64,000 nucleotides of DNA from Ww85 sp963745765 (GCA_963745765.1 CAVUYQ010000018.1:62001-126000); one strand, 5' to 3'; shown: positions 28,801-39,800, counted from the stretch's first letter. A program made the numbers and translations. The notes: generated by a model not told the origin, from the letters alone.

Positions 28801-29627
28801 AGCTGACAAAAGGAAAAGAAGCGGGCCGTCCTGAATTGCGGATCAAATTCAGCGACGATCTGATCTGGGGACTGCATGCCGTGCTGGAAGCCCTCCGCTC
28901 TGAACCTGAACGCATTACCGAGTTGATTCTGCAAAAAGGCAAGCGTGGAAGCGGCTGGCAGGAAATTGTCGATTGTGCCCGCGACGCGCATATCAAATGT
29001 TCATTTGCTGAGCGAATTACCGTCAGCGGTGCCCTGGAAGAACCGGTGATTCACCAGGGCGTGATCGCCAGGAGAGCGCCGGTTAAGCTGCTGCCGTTTG
29101 ATGATCTGTTGTCACAGTTTTCTGCCCGGGTACAAAATAAGGAAAACCCGAAAGTAATTGCCTGCGATTGTATCCAGGACCCCCATAATCTTGGTGCGAT
29201 TATCCGCTCGGCGCATGCTTCCGGAGTGGAGCATGTGCTGTTGACGAGGGAGCGTTCCGCCCCCCTCGGGGGCAGTGCAGCAAAAGCCGCCGCAGGATCC
29301 TTGTCCCGTGTCAAGATCTGCCAGGTCGCGAATCTGTCCGACGCCCTGCTGGCCTTGAAAGAGGTGGGGGCCTGGGTGTTTGGTGCCGTCAAGGATCCGG
29401 AAGGTACGTCAATTTACGATACGGATCTTTGCCTGCCGGCATGCCTGGTTGTCGGTAATGAGGCGCGGGGTATCAGACCGCTGGTGAAGCGCTCGTGTGA
29501 TGTCCTTATTTCCATCCCCATGGCAGGAGATATCGATTCGCTCAACAGCTCCGTGGCCGGTGGTGTGATCATGTTTGAAATGCACCGCCAGGAGCTGCTC
29601 TCTAAAGAAATGCGGAAGCCGTCCTGA
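28797..29627 (+). CDS. rlmB: TrmH/RlmB-family rRNA 2'-O-methyltransferase
   Basis: 276 aa SpoU-class enzyme, probably methylating a guanosine ribose in 23S rRNA. The N-terminal substrate-binding domain starts WGLHAVLEAL; the knotted SAM-binding domain has motif 1 (DPHNLGAIIRSAHASGVEHV), motif 2 (VVGNEARGIRPLV) and motif 3 (IPMAGDIDSLNSSVAGGVI). The first 25 residues are an uncommon lead. It ends 30 bp from a convergent gene. Confidence 0.92.
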   Translation: MKLTKGKEAGRPELRIKFSDDLIWGLHAVLEALRSEPERITELILQKGKRGSGWQEIVDCARDAHIKCSFAERITVSGALEEPVIHQGVIARRAPVKLLPFDDLLSQFSARVQNKENPKVIACDCIQDPHNLGAIIRSAHASGVEHVLLTRERSAPLGGSAAKAAAGSLSRVKICQVANLSDALLALKEVGAWVFGAVKDPEGTSIYDTDLCLPACLVVGNEARGIRPLVKRSCDVLISIPMAGDIDSLNSSVAGGVIMFEMHRQELLSKEMRKPS

Positions 29628-29656
29628 GCCCTGCAGGGCAGAATCCGACACTATTC

Positions 29657-30856
29657 CTATCTTTTCTTCTGTTCGAGCTTCTTCTTGAGCAACTCGCCAA
29701 AGCCGCCCATATCGCCGCTTTTTCTGATAGGTTTCTGGGTTTTAGTGAAGGATTTATAGTCCTCCCGCTCCTTCTCAACCTGGTCTTCGGGGGACTCGTA
29801 ATCCGTCGGCGCAAGGGATATCCGTCTGCTGTCCAGCTCAACAGATTCAATGATTACTTCAATACTCTGTCCTTCTTCAAGTACCTCGCGCGGGTGATTT
29901 ATTTTTCGGCCCTGGCCCAGCTTGGAAATATGGATCAGCCCGTCAACACCTGGTACCAGTGTCACAAATGCCCCGAACGGCGCAAGCCGGACGACCGTAC
30001 CAACATGGCTCGAACCCGCAGAAAAATCCGCAACAGCCTTATCCCAAGGATCTTCCAGTGTTTCTTTGATACTGAGGCTGATTCGGTCATTTTCCCAGTC
30101 GATTTCTTTGACAACGACGCTTACCCCCTGGCCGGCATGATAGAGGTCACTGAGGTTATCAACGCGGCTCCAGCCGACCTCGGACAAGGGCACAAGACCA
30201 TCAACCCCGCCGATATCCACAAAAATACCAAAGGGTCGAATTGAAGAAATCACTCCATCCACCGTCTGACCCGGTTCCAGTGTTTCCCGCAGTGCCTCTT
30301 TTTTCAACCGATTTTCCTCTTCCTGGAGAGCCCTGGCCGATACAACAATATTTCTGCCATTTGCTTCATAGCGGGTAATCATAACCGTCAGGCTGGTGCC
30401 AAGATATTCTTCGGCTGCATTTTCTACCCGGCGCAGACCCATTTGTGAATAGGGACAGAAGGCCCGCACGTTGCCGGACAGGGTTATTTCGAAGCCACCT
30501 TTTATTTCCGCCTTTACCTGGCCTTCCACCGGTACGCCGCTTCGCCAGGCTTCTTCGAGATGAGCGCTGCCTGCTCCTTTACCGAGCCGAGCGGTGAAGA
30601 TCAATCCGGATGGTCCTGATTTAAGACAATAGGCATCGATGGTATCTCCGATAGCAACACTCAAATTCCCTTCACCATCAAGAAACTCGGAGCTGTCGAT
30701 AAGCCCCTCGCTTTTGGTACCGACATCAAGAAACATCGTCTCACCGTCTATCCCGACGATAGTCGCCTTGAGTTTCTGACCGGTTTCCAGCTTTTTTAAC
30801 GGTTCATTTTCACTTGCCTTAAGGAGTGCTGCAAAACTGTCATTGTCCACTGTCAT
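29657..30856 (-). CDS. S1-domain RNA-binding protein (RpsA-like, four repeats)
   Basis: 399 aa with four S1 repeats at about 22-95, 105-170, 190-260 and 275-350; typical elements are GTKSEGLIDSSEF, GIFVDIGGVDGLVPLSEVGW and GAFVTLVPGVDGLIHISKL. Ribosomal protein S1 usually has six repeats, so this is either a short S1 or a separate S1-like translation factor. The C-terminal tail is Lys/Glu-rich. Single leftward gene, convergent with rlmB. Confidence 0.88.
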   Translation of the reverse strand: MTVDNDSFAALLKASENEPLKKLETGQKLKATIVGIDGETMFLDVGTKSEGLIDSSEFLDGEGNLSVAIGDTIDAYCLKSGPSGLIFTARLGKGAGSAHLEEAWRSGVPVEGQVKAEIKGGFEITLSGNVRAFCPYSQMGLRRVENAAEEYLGTSLTVMITRYEANGRNIVVSARALQEEENRLKKEALRETLEPGQTVDGVISSIRPFGIFVDIGGVDGLVPLSEVGWSRVDNLSDLYHAGQGVSVVVKEIDWENDRISLSIKETLEDPWDKAVADFSAGSSHVGTVVRLAPFGAFVTLVPGVDGLIHISKLGQGRKINHPREVLEEGQSIEVIIESVELDSRRISLAPTDYESPEDQVEKEREDYKSFTKTQKPIRKSGDMGGFGELLKKKLEQKKR

Positions 30857-31081
30857 TGTTTCATTCCTGTTGAATTGATCTTTCTCGGAAAAATACGGTA
30901 AAAGGGGGCCGACTTACGCCTCGCTACATGATAATCATTCATGTCATTTCCCGCCCGGTCAATTTCACGTTCCTGTTCTGCTTGTCAGGAGATGACGGGA
31001 ACATGCGGATTGGCGATGAGTCATCCTGTCTGAAATGTCTGCTCTGGGGCGCATGGCTTTGAAGGAATAGATTTTCTCAGT

Positions 31082-31807
31082 TTATTGCCTGATGACTTCG
31101 GTGCCTTCCGGCGGCGTGAAGGAGAAAAGAGCGAGAAGACGATCCCGGTCAGTTGTATCGATGGGATTGACCTTGATATTGCTGATGTCGATGATTGTCC
31201 TCGTGTCAAAATGATCGAGAAATTCAATGCGTCGAATAAGAGAGTCGTCGGTGATCCAGACATGGATGGTATTGATCTGAGGCAGTGACTGCAGGGGGCG
31301 CAGTTTCACTACCTGCAGCTTTTCCCCGGCTGGTGTCGACTGATCGGCGACACTTTCCTCGGGGGGAAGAATCGCAAAATTGTCTGCGATCGGCTTGTCT
31401 CCGGTAAAGAAAGAAAAAAGTACGTCAGTCTGAACGGTATCAACCGGTGAGATAATCATCTGGTTGAGTTTCTCAAAGTACATTGATACGGATTTTCCGT
31501 CGCTGATGATGACCTGGTGATCAGGAGCGAGATAGTCCCAGCGCATCATTGTTGCAGAAGCGGTTTTAACAAAGATACCGTTGCCTTGACCCTCTTTGGG
31601 CCTTCCTGCAAGCTGGCCGCTGGTTTGTTGTAAGAACGAGAAACTTAGACTTTCTATCTGACGGTATTTCTCCTCCAATCGTTTAACAATCTGCTCAGGT
31701 TGCTGTGTCGTCGACATTGCCAGGCAGTCTCTTCCCCCGACTGCAAGAAAAGTGATCAGGATGAAACCAAGCGTGGCCATGCACAAGCGGTAATAGAAGC
31801 GATTCAT
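31082..31807 (-). CDS. lolA: LolA-like outer-membrane lipoprotein carrier
   Basis: 241 aa from ATG 31807, picked because it opens the signal peptide (CMATLGFILITFLAVGG). The body follows the LolA pattern: IVKRLEEKYRQIESLSFSFL, then NGIFVKTASATMMRWDY, GKSVSMYFEKLNQM and IRRIEFLDHFDTRTIIDISN. LolA shuttles lipoproteins from LolCDE to the outer membrane. An earlier in-frame TTG at 31849 is unlikely. LolA-family paralogues exist, so the exact role is inferred. Confidence 0.85.
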   Translation of the reverse strand: MNRFYYRLCMATLGFILITFLAVGGRDCLAMSTTQQPEQIVKRLEEKYRQIESLSFSFLQQTSGQLAGRPKEGQGNGIFVKTASATMMRWDYLAPDHQVIISDGKSVSMYFEKLNQMIISPVDTVQTDVLFSFFTGDKPIADNFAILPPEESVADQSTPAGEKLQVVKLRPLQSLPQINTIHVWITDDSLIRRIEFLDHFDTRTIIDISNIKVNPIDTTDRDRLLALFSFTPPEGTEVIRQ

Positions 31808-32119
31808 AAGAGTGTAATCAGTAGAACAAGGTGTTTTGTTGATGTCCAATTTTCATTTATATCGTGAAAAAAACATTATCGATATGCTTGATTTCGAGGT
31901 TAATGGAAGCTAGATGATGACTTCCTCTATCGTTCTGTCGCCAATCCAGAAGATGATCTATAACAAATAGCGCCGGTAACAACAAGTGGCTGGTTTCTGA
32001 AAGAAGAGAATCTTACGGGTCCGCAGGAGGCCAGATCAATTGGCAGAAGGGTTCAGGAAAACAATTAACATTCCGTTTTGTTGGAAATAGTTTCCTTATG
32101 ACGTCTTCTTATGTGGTTG

Positions 32120-32148
32120 TTGACATCTCGTGTAAGCGGCATTACATT
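32120..32148 (+). promoter_or_regulatory. Sigma-70 promoter upstream of the FmdB-type gene
   Basis: TTGACA (32120-32125), a 17-base spacer, then TACATT (32143-32148). The -35 box is perfect and the -10 matches four of six. It lies about 90 bp before the zinc-ribbon gene. The rest of the 388-bp gap (31850-32237) shows no gene. Confidence 0.7.
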
Positions 32149-32237
32149 AGCGTCCGACAAAGTGTTTCAACTAGAATGAACCATGATTCGACACTGACCT
32201 GGTTGGTGTTTATGGTTTTGAGGTAGGGAGTAGTTCA

Positions 32238-32540
32238 ATGCCAGTTTACGAATATGAATGTCCGCAGTGCCAGATAGTTCTTGAAATTCAGCAGAAAATT
32301 GCCGATCCGCCAATGGCCGTTTGTCCTGAATGTGGTGGCCCGGTCAAGAAATTGATGTCAATGTCATCCTTTCAATTGAAAGGCGGGGGCTGGTATGCCG
32401 ATGGCTATACTTCGGCCCAGAACAAAACCAAGAAGGACGATACGCCTGCTGCTCCGCCCTGCCAAGCTCCTGCCGGCACCACTTCCGGTGCTGCTGCCGG
32501 TTGTTCTGGCTGTCCTGCAGCGGCTGCAAGCGGAAAGTAA
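32238..32540 (+). CDS. FmdB-family zinc-ribbon protein
   Basis: 100 aa. The N-terminal MPVYEYECPQCQ and CPECGG form the two CxxC knuckles of the FmdB ribbon. The C-terminal part is Ala/Pro/Thr-rich and ends in a second Cys cluster (CSGCPAAAASGK). The family is regulatory by name (methylotroph fmdB) but its function is unknown in most bacteria. Convergent with queA, 16 bp apart. Confidence 0.9.
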   Translation: MPVYEYECPQCQIVLEIQQKIADPPMAVCPECGGPVKKLMSMSSFQLKGGGWYADGYTSAQNKTKKDDTPAAPPCQAPAGTTSGAAAGCSGCPAAAASGK

Positions 32541-32556
32541 CTCATCTTCCGGTTTT

Positions 32557-33645
32557 TTATTTGATTATTGCCATTGCATCGCCATAGGAATAGAATCGGT
32601 AGTTGCGGCTGATTGCCTCCCGGTAGCAGGTGAGCAGTTGTTTCCTGCCGCAGAGTGCTGACACCATAAAAAGCAGGGATGACCGGGGCAGATGAAAATT
32701 TGTTATCAGGTTGTCAATGGCCCTGAAGGTGAATCCCGGCGTGATATAGAGATCACACCATTCGCTCAGCTGTTTCACCGGCCCGTCATCCCGAACTGCG
32801 TATTCAAGAGCGCGCGCGGTTGTCGTTCCAACCGCCCAGACCCTGCCGCCTTTATTCCTGGTATTGTTTATTTCATCTGCCGCCTGCTGGCTGATTTCTA
32901 TATATTCCTGGTGAATAATATGATCAGCGATATCATTTACCTGGACGGGGGCGAAGGTGCCGTAGCCGACATGCAGTGTTATGGCTGTGACCGCAACCCC
33001 TTTTGAGCGCAACTCACCAAGCAGTTCTTCAGTAAAATGCAGTCCTGCCGTCGGGGCCGCAACGGCGCCCGGACTTTCAGCGTAGATTGTCTGATATCTT
33101 GCGGTATCCGCTGAAGTGGGGCCGGCGGGACGCTTGATATAGGGTGGCAACGGGATTTCGCCGTTTTCTGTGAACAGTTGATTAAGGTCGCCACCGGTCG
33201 GCAAGGCAAGCGTTATAAGCCAATTTCCTCTGCCCCGGTTTTCCAGTAAGGTACAGAAACAACGTTCACCGAACATGATGCGTGATGCTTCTTTCGGCGG
33301 ACGCGATGTTTTTATCAGCGCTTCACAGCGAAACAAGAGCATATCGGGCTGCTCATCGTTCAGGGGGAGCGGCAGGGGATAGTTCAGCAGGAAAACTTCG
33401 GCCTTGCCACCGCTTGATTTTTTCCCCGCCAACCGTGCCGGGAAAACCTTGGTATCGTTGACAACGAGCATATCACCCGGAGAAAAAAGCGTGACAATAT
33501 CATGGAATTGCAGATGATCGGTGGCGGCTGTCGTCCGGTTTAACACCAAGAGACGTGACTGATCTCGCCTATCGGCCGGATATTGGGCAATATTTTCTTC
33601 CGGCAGGTCGTAATGATAGGCCTGCAGGGTTAAATCATTTTGCAT
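32557..33645 (-). CDS. queA: S-adenosylmethionine:tRNA ribosyltransferase-isomerase QueA
   Basis: 362 aa enzyme that builds epoxyqueuosine from preQ1 in tRNA. Recognised by YDLPEENIAQYPADRRDQSRL, the VVNDTKVFPARL segment, GAVAAPTAGLHFT and the C-terminal TNFHLPRSSLLFMVSAL. Intact, with family-typical length. Other queuosine genes are not in the window. Confidence 0.96.
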   Translation of the reverse strand: MQNDLTLQAYHYDLPEENIAQYPADRRDQSRLLVLNRTTAATDHLQFHDIVTLFSPGDMLVVNDTKVFPARLAGKKSSGGKAEVFLLNYPLPLPLNDEQPDMLLFRCEALIKTSRPPKEASRIMFGERCFCTLLENRGRGNWLITLALPTGGDLNQLFTENGEIPLPPYIKRPAGPTSADTARYQTIYAESPGAVAAPTAGLHFTEELLGELRSKGVAVTAITLHVGYGTFAPVQVNDIADHIIHQEYIEISQQAADEINNTRNKGGRVWAVGTTTARALEYAVRDDGPVKQLSEWCDLYITPGFTFRAIDNLITNFHLPRSSLLFMVSALCGRKQLLTCYREAISRNYRFYSYGDAMAIIK

Positions 33646-33723
33646 AGTGTACGGTGGCTCATGAGAAGAAAAAACGGAATCAGGTTTTTACATTGTTACA
33701 ACTGAAGAGACGGATTACTTACC

Positions 33724-34392
33724 ATGTTCCTTGCCGTTGCCGCAACCGAAATTGAGATGAAACCCTTTCAGGCCCTGTGCCGGCTGTCCGGGGATCGTCT
33801 GGCAACACTGGTATGCGGAGTCGGTCTGCTGGAAAGTGCGGTGACGCTTTGTCGATTTCTCGGACAACACCATCCGAATATCAGCTCTGTTGTCAACTTC
33901 GGGGTTGGCGGGGCATATCTCCAGCAAGGTTCTGACGTGAAGATCGACGTGCTTGATATCTGCCTGGCCAGCCGTGAAATACTCGGGGATTACGGTGTAT
34001 GTTCCGGCCTGACAGTGGAACCTTTTGCTGATCAGACCCTGAATGGGCGCGCTTCATTTCATCTCAACGAAATACTCCTTGTGCATGCTCAAAAGATACT
34101 GGCTGCTCATCATCTGGACTTTTACAGCGGCAGCTTTGTAACGGTTAACGGCGCCAGCGGCAGTGCGGCGAGGGGAGCCTGTTTGCGGGATCGCTACGAT
34201 GCCATCTGCGAGAATATGGAAGGTGGCGCCATTGCCCGGGTCTGTGAAGATTTTTCTTTACCGCTTCTTGAGACACGGGTTATTTCTAATCTGGTTGAAG
34301 ACCGGCCTGGCAGTCCCTGGAGGCTGCGCGAGGCTTGTGAAAAAGCTGCCATTGTCGCGGCGCTGCTTGTCCAGGAAATCCAGGAGAGCTGA
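33724..34392 (+). CDS. mqnB: Futalosine hydrolase MqnB
   Basis: 222 aa nucleosidase of the MTA/SAH family that splits futalosine into hypoxanthine and dehypoxanthinyl futalosine in the alternative menaquinone route. Motifs: AATEIEMKPF, VNFGVGGAYL, and the catalytic region CENMEGGAIARVCEDFSLP ending VEDRPGSPW. It abuts mqnD with a one-base overlap, which supports futalosine over other nucleosides. Confidence 0.9.
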   Translation: MFLAVAATEIEMKPFQALCRLSGDRLATLVCGVGLLESAVTLCRFLGQHHPNISSVVNFGVGGAYLQQGSDVKIDVLDICLASREILGDYGVCSGLTVEPFADQTLNGRASFHLNEILLVHAQKILAAHHLDFYSGSFVTVNGASGSAARGACLRDRYDAICENMEGGAIARVCEDFSLPLLETRVISNLVEDRPGSPWRLREACEKAAIVAALLVQEIQES

Positions 34393-35231
34393 TGCAACCA
34401 TTGTCACTGGGCTTTTCGCCCTGTCCCAACGATACGTTCATTTTCTATTCCCTCGTCAATGCACCGGCAGCTGACAAGGAGCCTTTTTTCGCCCCGCCGT
34501 ATCTTGAAGATGTTGAGACACTCAACCGCTGGGCGTTTACGTCCCGACTCGACGTGACCAAGCTGTCTCTTCATGCTGTGGGCCACCTGCTCGACACCTA
34601 TTGTATCCTGCAATCCGGTAGCGCCCTTGGGCGGGGCTGCGGACCATTGCTGGTTGCTGCACATGCTATGTCGGCCAGGGATCTTATCGGTCGGCGCGTT
34701 GCCATTCCAGGCGCCTATACGACGGCCGCGCTGCTGTTTAGAATGTTCCTGCCTGAATGCACTGAGCTGGTGGAAATGCGCTTTGAACAGATCATGCCCG
34801 CAGTGCTTAAGGGGGAGGTCGCAGCCGGTGTCATCATTCATGAAAGCCGTTTTACTTACCAGCGGCTCGGGCTCTGCTGTCTGCAGGATCTCGGGCAATG
34901 GTGGGAAAAGGCAACCGGGCTGCCGATTCCGCTCGGCTGTATTGCGGCGCGCCGGGAACTCGGGAGGAAAACGATAGAGGAAATAGATCGGCGCATCAGA
35001 AAGAGTCTTGCCGATGCATACACCCATCCTGAGAAATGTATGGATTATATCAGGCGTTATGCACAGGAAACCGAGGATGAAATTATCATGAACCACATCG
35101 GGCTGTATGTGAACGATTTTTCGCTCGATCTTGGCACTGAGGGGCGCCTGGCTGTGCAAACCTTTCTCAGCCGCGGACGTGAGGCAGGCGTCCTTCCCGA
35201 CTACCCGGGTGATATCTTCTGTAACGCCTAA
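34392..35231 (+). CDS. mqnD: 1,4-dihydroxy-6-naphthoate synthase MqnD
   Basis: 279 aa periplasmic-binding-protein-like enzyme in the futalosine menaquinone pathway. Family features: SLGFSPCPNDTFIFYSLVN at the start, SRLDVTKLSLHAVGHLL and GVIIHESRFTYQRLGL. No signal peptide, so cytoplasmic. Paired with mqnB; mqnA, mqnC and mqnE must lie elsewhere. It implies menaquinone-based anaerobic respiration. Confidence 0.94.
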   Translation: MQPLSLGFSPCPNDTFIFYSLVNAPAADKEPFFAPPYLEDVETLNRWAFTSRLDVTKLSLHAVGHLLDTYCILQSGSALGRGCGPLLVAAHAMSARDLIGRRVAIPGAYTTAALLFRMFLPECTELVEMRFEQIMPAVLKGEVAAGVIIHESRFTYQRLGLCCLQDLGQWWEKATGLPIPLGCIAARRELGRKTIEEIDRRIRKSLADAYTHPEKCMDYIRRYAQETEDEIIMNHIGLYVNDFSLDLGTEGRLAVQTFLSRGREAGVLPDYPGDIFCNA

Positions 35232-35395
35232 CCTGGAAATTTTATGAACATTTTCCAGAAACGCCCTTATGACTCTGAGAAAGATGGATATATTATGCTA
35301 CTATTCAATGAATAGAGAACAGACACTCTGTACCCTCACTGCTTGATAGGCAGACTGTCTCAACTCGTGAAATATTCAGGCTAACAGGGCTATTC

Positions 35396-36328
35396 ATGCA
35401 GGCTGTTCCCGATCATATCCCGATTCTCACCATTTCCCGGGAGAATCTTCAGAAGCATATGCTGCTCTTTGACCTCCTCTTGAGCCGGATTACCGCACAG
35501 GGATTGCGTATTTCGCTGCTGGACGCAACGTCCCTGCCGGACGATGGAGACGATCTGCAACGCCTTATTACCAGGAAAATTCTCGGTTGCGATCTGCTTA
35601 TCACCAGCAACCTGACCATCAGTTCCGCTTGCCGGCTGGTGCTGGGAAATCACGTACCGCCATATCCTGACGGAACTACTTTTTTCTGCCGGGAAAAGAA
35701 AATGATTGCTCCCTGCAGCGGGAATATCGTGCAATGGCTTGCTGATTGCATCGACAGGACACCGCTCTACGGTTGTATTCTTATCGGCGGCAAAAGTTCT
35801 CGTATGGGGGAACCCAAACACCTTATTAAAACCGCTGACGGACGCACCTGGCTGGAACGAACCGTAAATCTTCTATCCACCTTTACTGCGGACATCCTGT
35901 TGTCGGGCCGGGGAGAAATCCCCGCGCATCTCGGCCATCTTTCCCGCCTGGACGATCTTCCGACTATTTCCGGGCCACTGTCGGGTATCGGGGCCGGCCT
36001 GCAGACATTTCCCCTGGTTTCCTGGCTGGTTCTGGCCTGTGATATGCCGAATATGTCGGAAAAAGGTATCCTCTGGCTTCTCGCTCAGCGCCGGCCCGGT
36101 GTGAAGGCAGTAATTCCCTATAATCCCCTGAGTGACAGGAGCGAACCGCTGGGTGCCTGGTATGATTTTCGCAGTGGTCCGCTGGTTGAGGCGTTACTGG
36201 AAAAAAATGAGTTGCGGTTGAGACGTCTCTGCTCACAGGATGGCGTCTATAAGCCTGTTATCCCGGAGACGCTCAGAGACGACTGGCGCAATGTGAACAG
36301 ACCCGGTGAACGCAGGATCTCCGCTTGA
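35396..36328 (+). CDS. MobA-like nucleotidyltransferase with extra N-terminal domain
   Basis: 310 aa. From residue 125 it matches MobA, which attaches GMP to molybdopterin: CILIGGKSSRMGEPK (consensus LxGGxSxRMGxxK), PTISGPLSGIGAGL and VLACDMPNMS. The first 120 residues lack a P-loop but contain a MobB-like stretch (RLITRKILGCDLLITSN), so this may be a MobB-MobA fusion with a worn MobB part. Substrate inferred from family. Stand-alone gene. Confidence 0.75.
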   Translation: MQAVPDHIPILTISRENLQKHMLLFDLLLSRITAQGLRISLLDATSLPDDGDDLQRLITRKILGCDLLITSNLTISSACRLVLGNHVPPYPDGTTFFCREKKMIAPCSGNIVQWLADCIDRTPLYGCILIGGKSSRMGEPKHLIKTADGRTWLERTVNLLSTFTADILLSGRGEIPAHLGHLSRLDDLPTISGPLSGIGAGLQTFPLVSWLVLACDMPNMSEKGILWLLAQRRPGVKAVIPYNPLSDRSEPLGAWYDFRSGPLVEALLEKNELRLRRLCSQDGVYKPVIPETLRDDWRNVNRPGERRISA

Positions 36329-36860
36329 TGATCATGTCACTGCAGCAGGAACCGTCATAACTCCGGGGCGGTTTATTGCAGGCCTCTTGTCAGTTGCTGC
36401 CTGGGCGGTTCGCAACCGGCGTGGACTGGAGCGCTTGACCGGAGGACTCATCTTCAGGCCGGGAGAATGGATATCATCTGCTTGCTGATCTTTCATGCAA
36501 TAGCAGGTTGGGAACCCGCTCTTTAGTTGTTTTATGGCGGGCAGCGGTAAAAATTAGACCAGACAGTATGTTGAATCGCGATAGTGGTTTGTTTTTCAGC
36601 TTATCGGTACTACTGTTAGTAAGAGTAACAAGGGCACCCTGAATAATTGCCTTTTCACCCGATCGCAGCTTCATACTTGAATTTTTATCCTCGGGATATC
36701 AACTATATGCCTGCGGTAAAATTTCTCGCAATCCTTGATCCCGATGAATAATATAATTATTCAAGGTACCACAATTATTCATTCTGCATAATTTCCGCAG
36801 CTGAAAGCGATTGTTGCGTGGCATTCGCGGTACATCGTTTCTCAGGTAAAATGGGCGCTT
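36329..36860. other. 532-bp intergenic stretch with a repeat copy
   Basis: No gene supported. A frame of 60 codons at 36306-36488 has no ribosome site. The right half holds palindromic repeat copy 4. The sequence between 36771 and 36860 is probably the leader of the receiver-PEP-synthase-like gene. Confidence 0.4.
36635..36770 (+). repeat. Palindromic interspersed repeat, copy 4
   Basis: Ends ACCCTGAATAATT and AATTATTCAAGGTACC; the inner arms ATACTTGAATTTTTATCC and GGTAAAATTTCTCGCAAT pair imperfectly. The same length (136 bp) and orientation as copies 1 and 2. About 80-85% identical to them by eye. Confidence 0.85.
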
Positions 36861-39800
36861 ATGACGGAACATCCGCTTAATATTATTTCTGACTTTGACC
36901 CTCATTTCAAGGTATTCCATGAGCTGATGCCTTTCAAGGTTCAGGAAATACTGCTGGTGTCAAGCGCCTATGATGCCTTTATCATGGAAGAAGACGGCTC
37001 TATCACCACCAGGCTTATTCATGAATATCACGGGCTCAATCTGAGCAAGGCCCCGAAAATTACCCGGGTCTCAACCGGTGAGGAAGCCCTGCAGGCCCTG
37101 ACTGAAAAAAAATACGATCTTGTTATCACAATGCCGTATCTCGGCAGTATGAACGCCTTTGATCTGGGAAGAGATATCAAGGCGGTCAGGCCGCTCCTTC
37201 CGGTCATCCTGCTGGTGCATAATCTCCGTTCCATTTTCCCGTTGTCAACGCAGTATGATGCAAGTGTCATTGATAACGTTTTTCTCTGGTGCTGTGAGAG
37301 CGATCTGCTGATGGCTATCATTAAAAATGTAGAGGATCACGCCAATGTAGAAAATGACACTGCACGCGCCATGGTCCGCGTCATCATCTACGTGGAGGAT
37401 TCACCGGAGTACCTCTCTTTTTTTCTACCGGCGATATACCGTGAAATCGTCATACAAACACAGGCTGTGCTCGATGAGAGCATTAACGAGCGGCATCGCC
37501 TGCTGAGGATGCGGGCCAGGCCGAAGATTCTGCTGGCGCATACCTTCGAGGAAGCACTGCACTTGTATGAGATCATACAAGCCTTCCGTCTACGCCGTTA
37601 TCTCCGATGCCCGATTTCCGCGTGGCGGTCGTATTGACCCGCATGCAGGGGAGCATCTTCTGTCCAGAATCAGGAACGAGATCAACGATCTCCCGCTTTT
37701 AATGCTTTCTTCCGAGGAGGAGTTCAGAAGACGCGCCGAAGCCATTCCGGCCGTCTTTATTGCCAAGCAATCCCAGGATATTCGCCGGGAACTGCACCAT
37801 TTCTTCCTGACGTATCTTGGTTTCGGTGATTTTCACTTCAGAATGCCTGACGGCTCGCCGATCACCAGTGCTTCGAACATTGTTGACTTTGAAAAGGCAC
37901 TGGAAAAGGTCCCGGAGGAATGCCTGCAGTATCATACCTTGCGAAATCACTTCTCCCACTGGATGATGGCTCGTTCTGAAGTTGTTCTGGCGCGTGAACT
38001 GCACCGGGACTTTATCGGGGATATCAATACCCCGGGAAAAATCCGCAGCACCATCCTGAAGAAAGTGCGGTCACTGCGGAAAATGCGGCAGCGGGGTGTT
38101 ATTACCGGCTTTGACCGGGAACACTACGATCCGAGTGTCACCGAGTTTGTCAAAATTGGCGAGGGATCGATCGGCGGCAAAGCGCGGGGCCTCGCCTTTA
38201 TGTGGGCCTGTCTGCAGCGACCCGGGAGTTCTGAGTCGGCTCTGTCAAATTATCCGGTTGTTATCCCGAAAACCGCAGTTATCTCGGCTGCAGGCTTTGA
38301 CGATTTCATCAGGCAGAACCATCTGACTTCTTTTGTCGCAATCAGTGACGGGCAGATAGCCGACCTCTTTATTGATGGCCAGCTTCCCTCCTGGCTGCGC
38401 CAGGAACTGGAAGCGTTTCTCAGAAAGTGCGATTTCCCTCTTTCTGTACGCTCTTCCAGCCTGCTTGAAGACGGCCAGTTCCGTCCCTATGCAGGACTTT
38501 ACTCGACCTACTTCCTGACAAATAATCACCCGGATTTCAATGAACGCTTTGTCCAGCTGGAATGTGCTGTAAAAATGATTTATGCCTCCACCTGGTTTGA
38601 GAGTCCGCAGGCTTTTGCACGCGGAGTCGGCTCAGGCGGCAGAGAAGATTCGATGGCGGTCATTATCCAGGAGCTTGTTGGTGCCGATTATAATGGTAAA
38701 TGGTATCCAGCGCTTTCAGGTGTTGCCCAGTCACACAATTATTATCCTGTCCAGGGCATGCACCCTAATGAAGGAATTGCACATATCGCCCTTGGCATCG
38801 GTAAAACGGTTGTCGAAGGTGAACGCAATCTGCGGTTTTCTCCAGCCCATCCGCAGAAGCTCATCCAGTTCTCGACCGTCGAGGATATCCTGACTAACGC
38901 CCAGCGCCAGTTCTATGCGCTTGATATGCGGAAGTCGGACTGCCTGAACCGCCATGGCGCCAACCTGACCCGCTGCCAGGTCCAGGACGCTGCCGCCGAC
39001 CATCCGGTACGAATGCTTGCTTCCACTTACATTCCCGATGAGCACCGCATCAGGGATGTGGATATGAGCGGCATCAAGGTCATGACTTTTGCCCAGATCC
39101 TTAAATACCGAGCTTATCCACTGGGATCTGTGCTTCTTGAGTTACTGGCCTTAGGGCGGGCGGGAATGGGCAGTGAAGTTGAGATTGAATTTGCTCTGCA
39201 GCATGGGGAAAAGTCTCGGTGATTCAAAATTTTACCTGCTGCAGATCAGGCCGATGGTAACCGGGGCGGAACAGGCGGATGTTGGTATCTGTGCAGCATG
39301 AAATAGCCCAGTCCTTATGTTATTCGACGCAGACGCTCGGTCATGGCCGGATAACCGACCTGTTTGATATTGTTTTTGTTAAACCCGACACTTTTGATCC
39401 TGCTTATACGCGGGATATCGGTCAGGGAAATCGGAGAATTGAACCGTAAAATGACTGCTGATCTCAGGCGCTTTCTGCTGATCGGACCGGGACGCTGGGG
39501 GACCAATGATCACTGGCTGGGGATTCCGGTTCAGTGGAGCGACATTTCAAATGTTCAGGCGATCATTGAGGTGCAAAACGAGAAGTTACGGGCAGATCCG
39601 TCACAGGGCTCCCACTTCTTTCAGAATATTACTTCGCTCGGCATTCCCTACATGACCATTGATGAAAGAAATAATGCTTCCGAAAACAGCCGGAAAGGAC
39701 ATGTTGACTGGGACTGGCTGCTTGGCTTGACACCGGCCCATGACGGCAGATGGATTCGCCATATCAGGCTTAAGCACAGTCTTACCATTAAATGTGAGGG

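Noticed and set aside
36306..36488. 60-codon open frame overlapping the end of the MobA-like gene
   Set aside because: Overlaps a real gene, no ribosome site, no motif.
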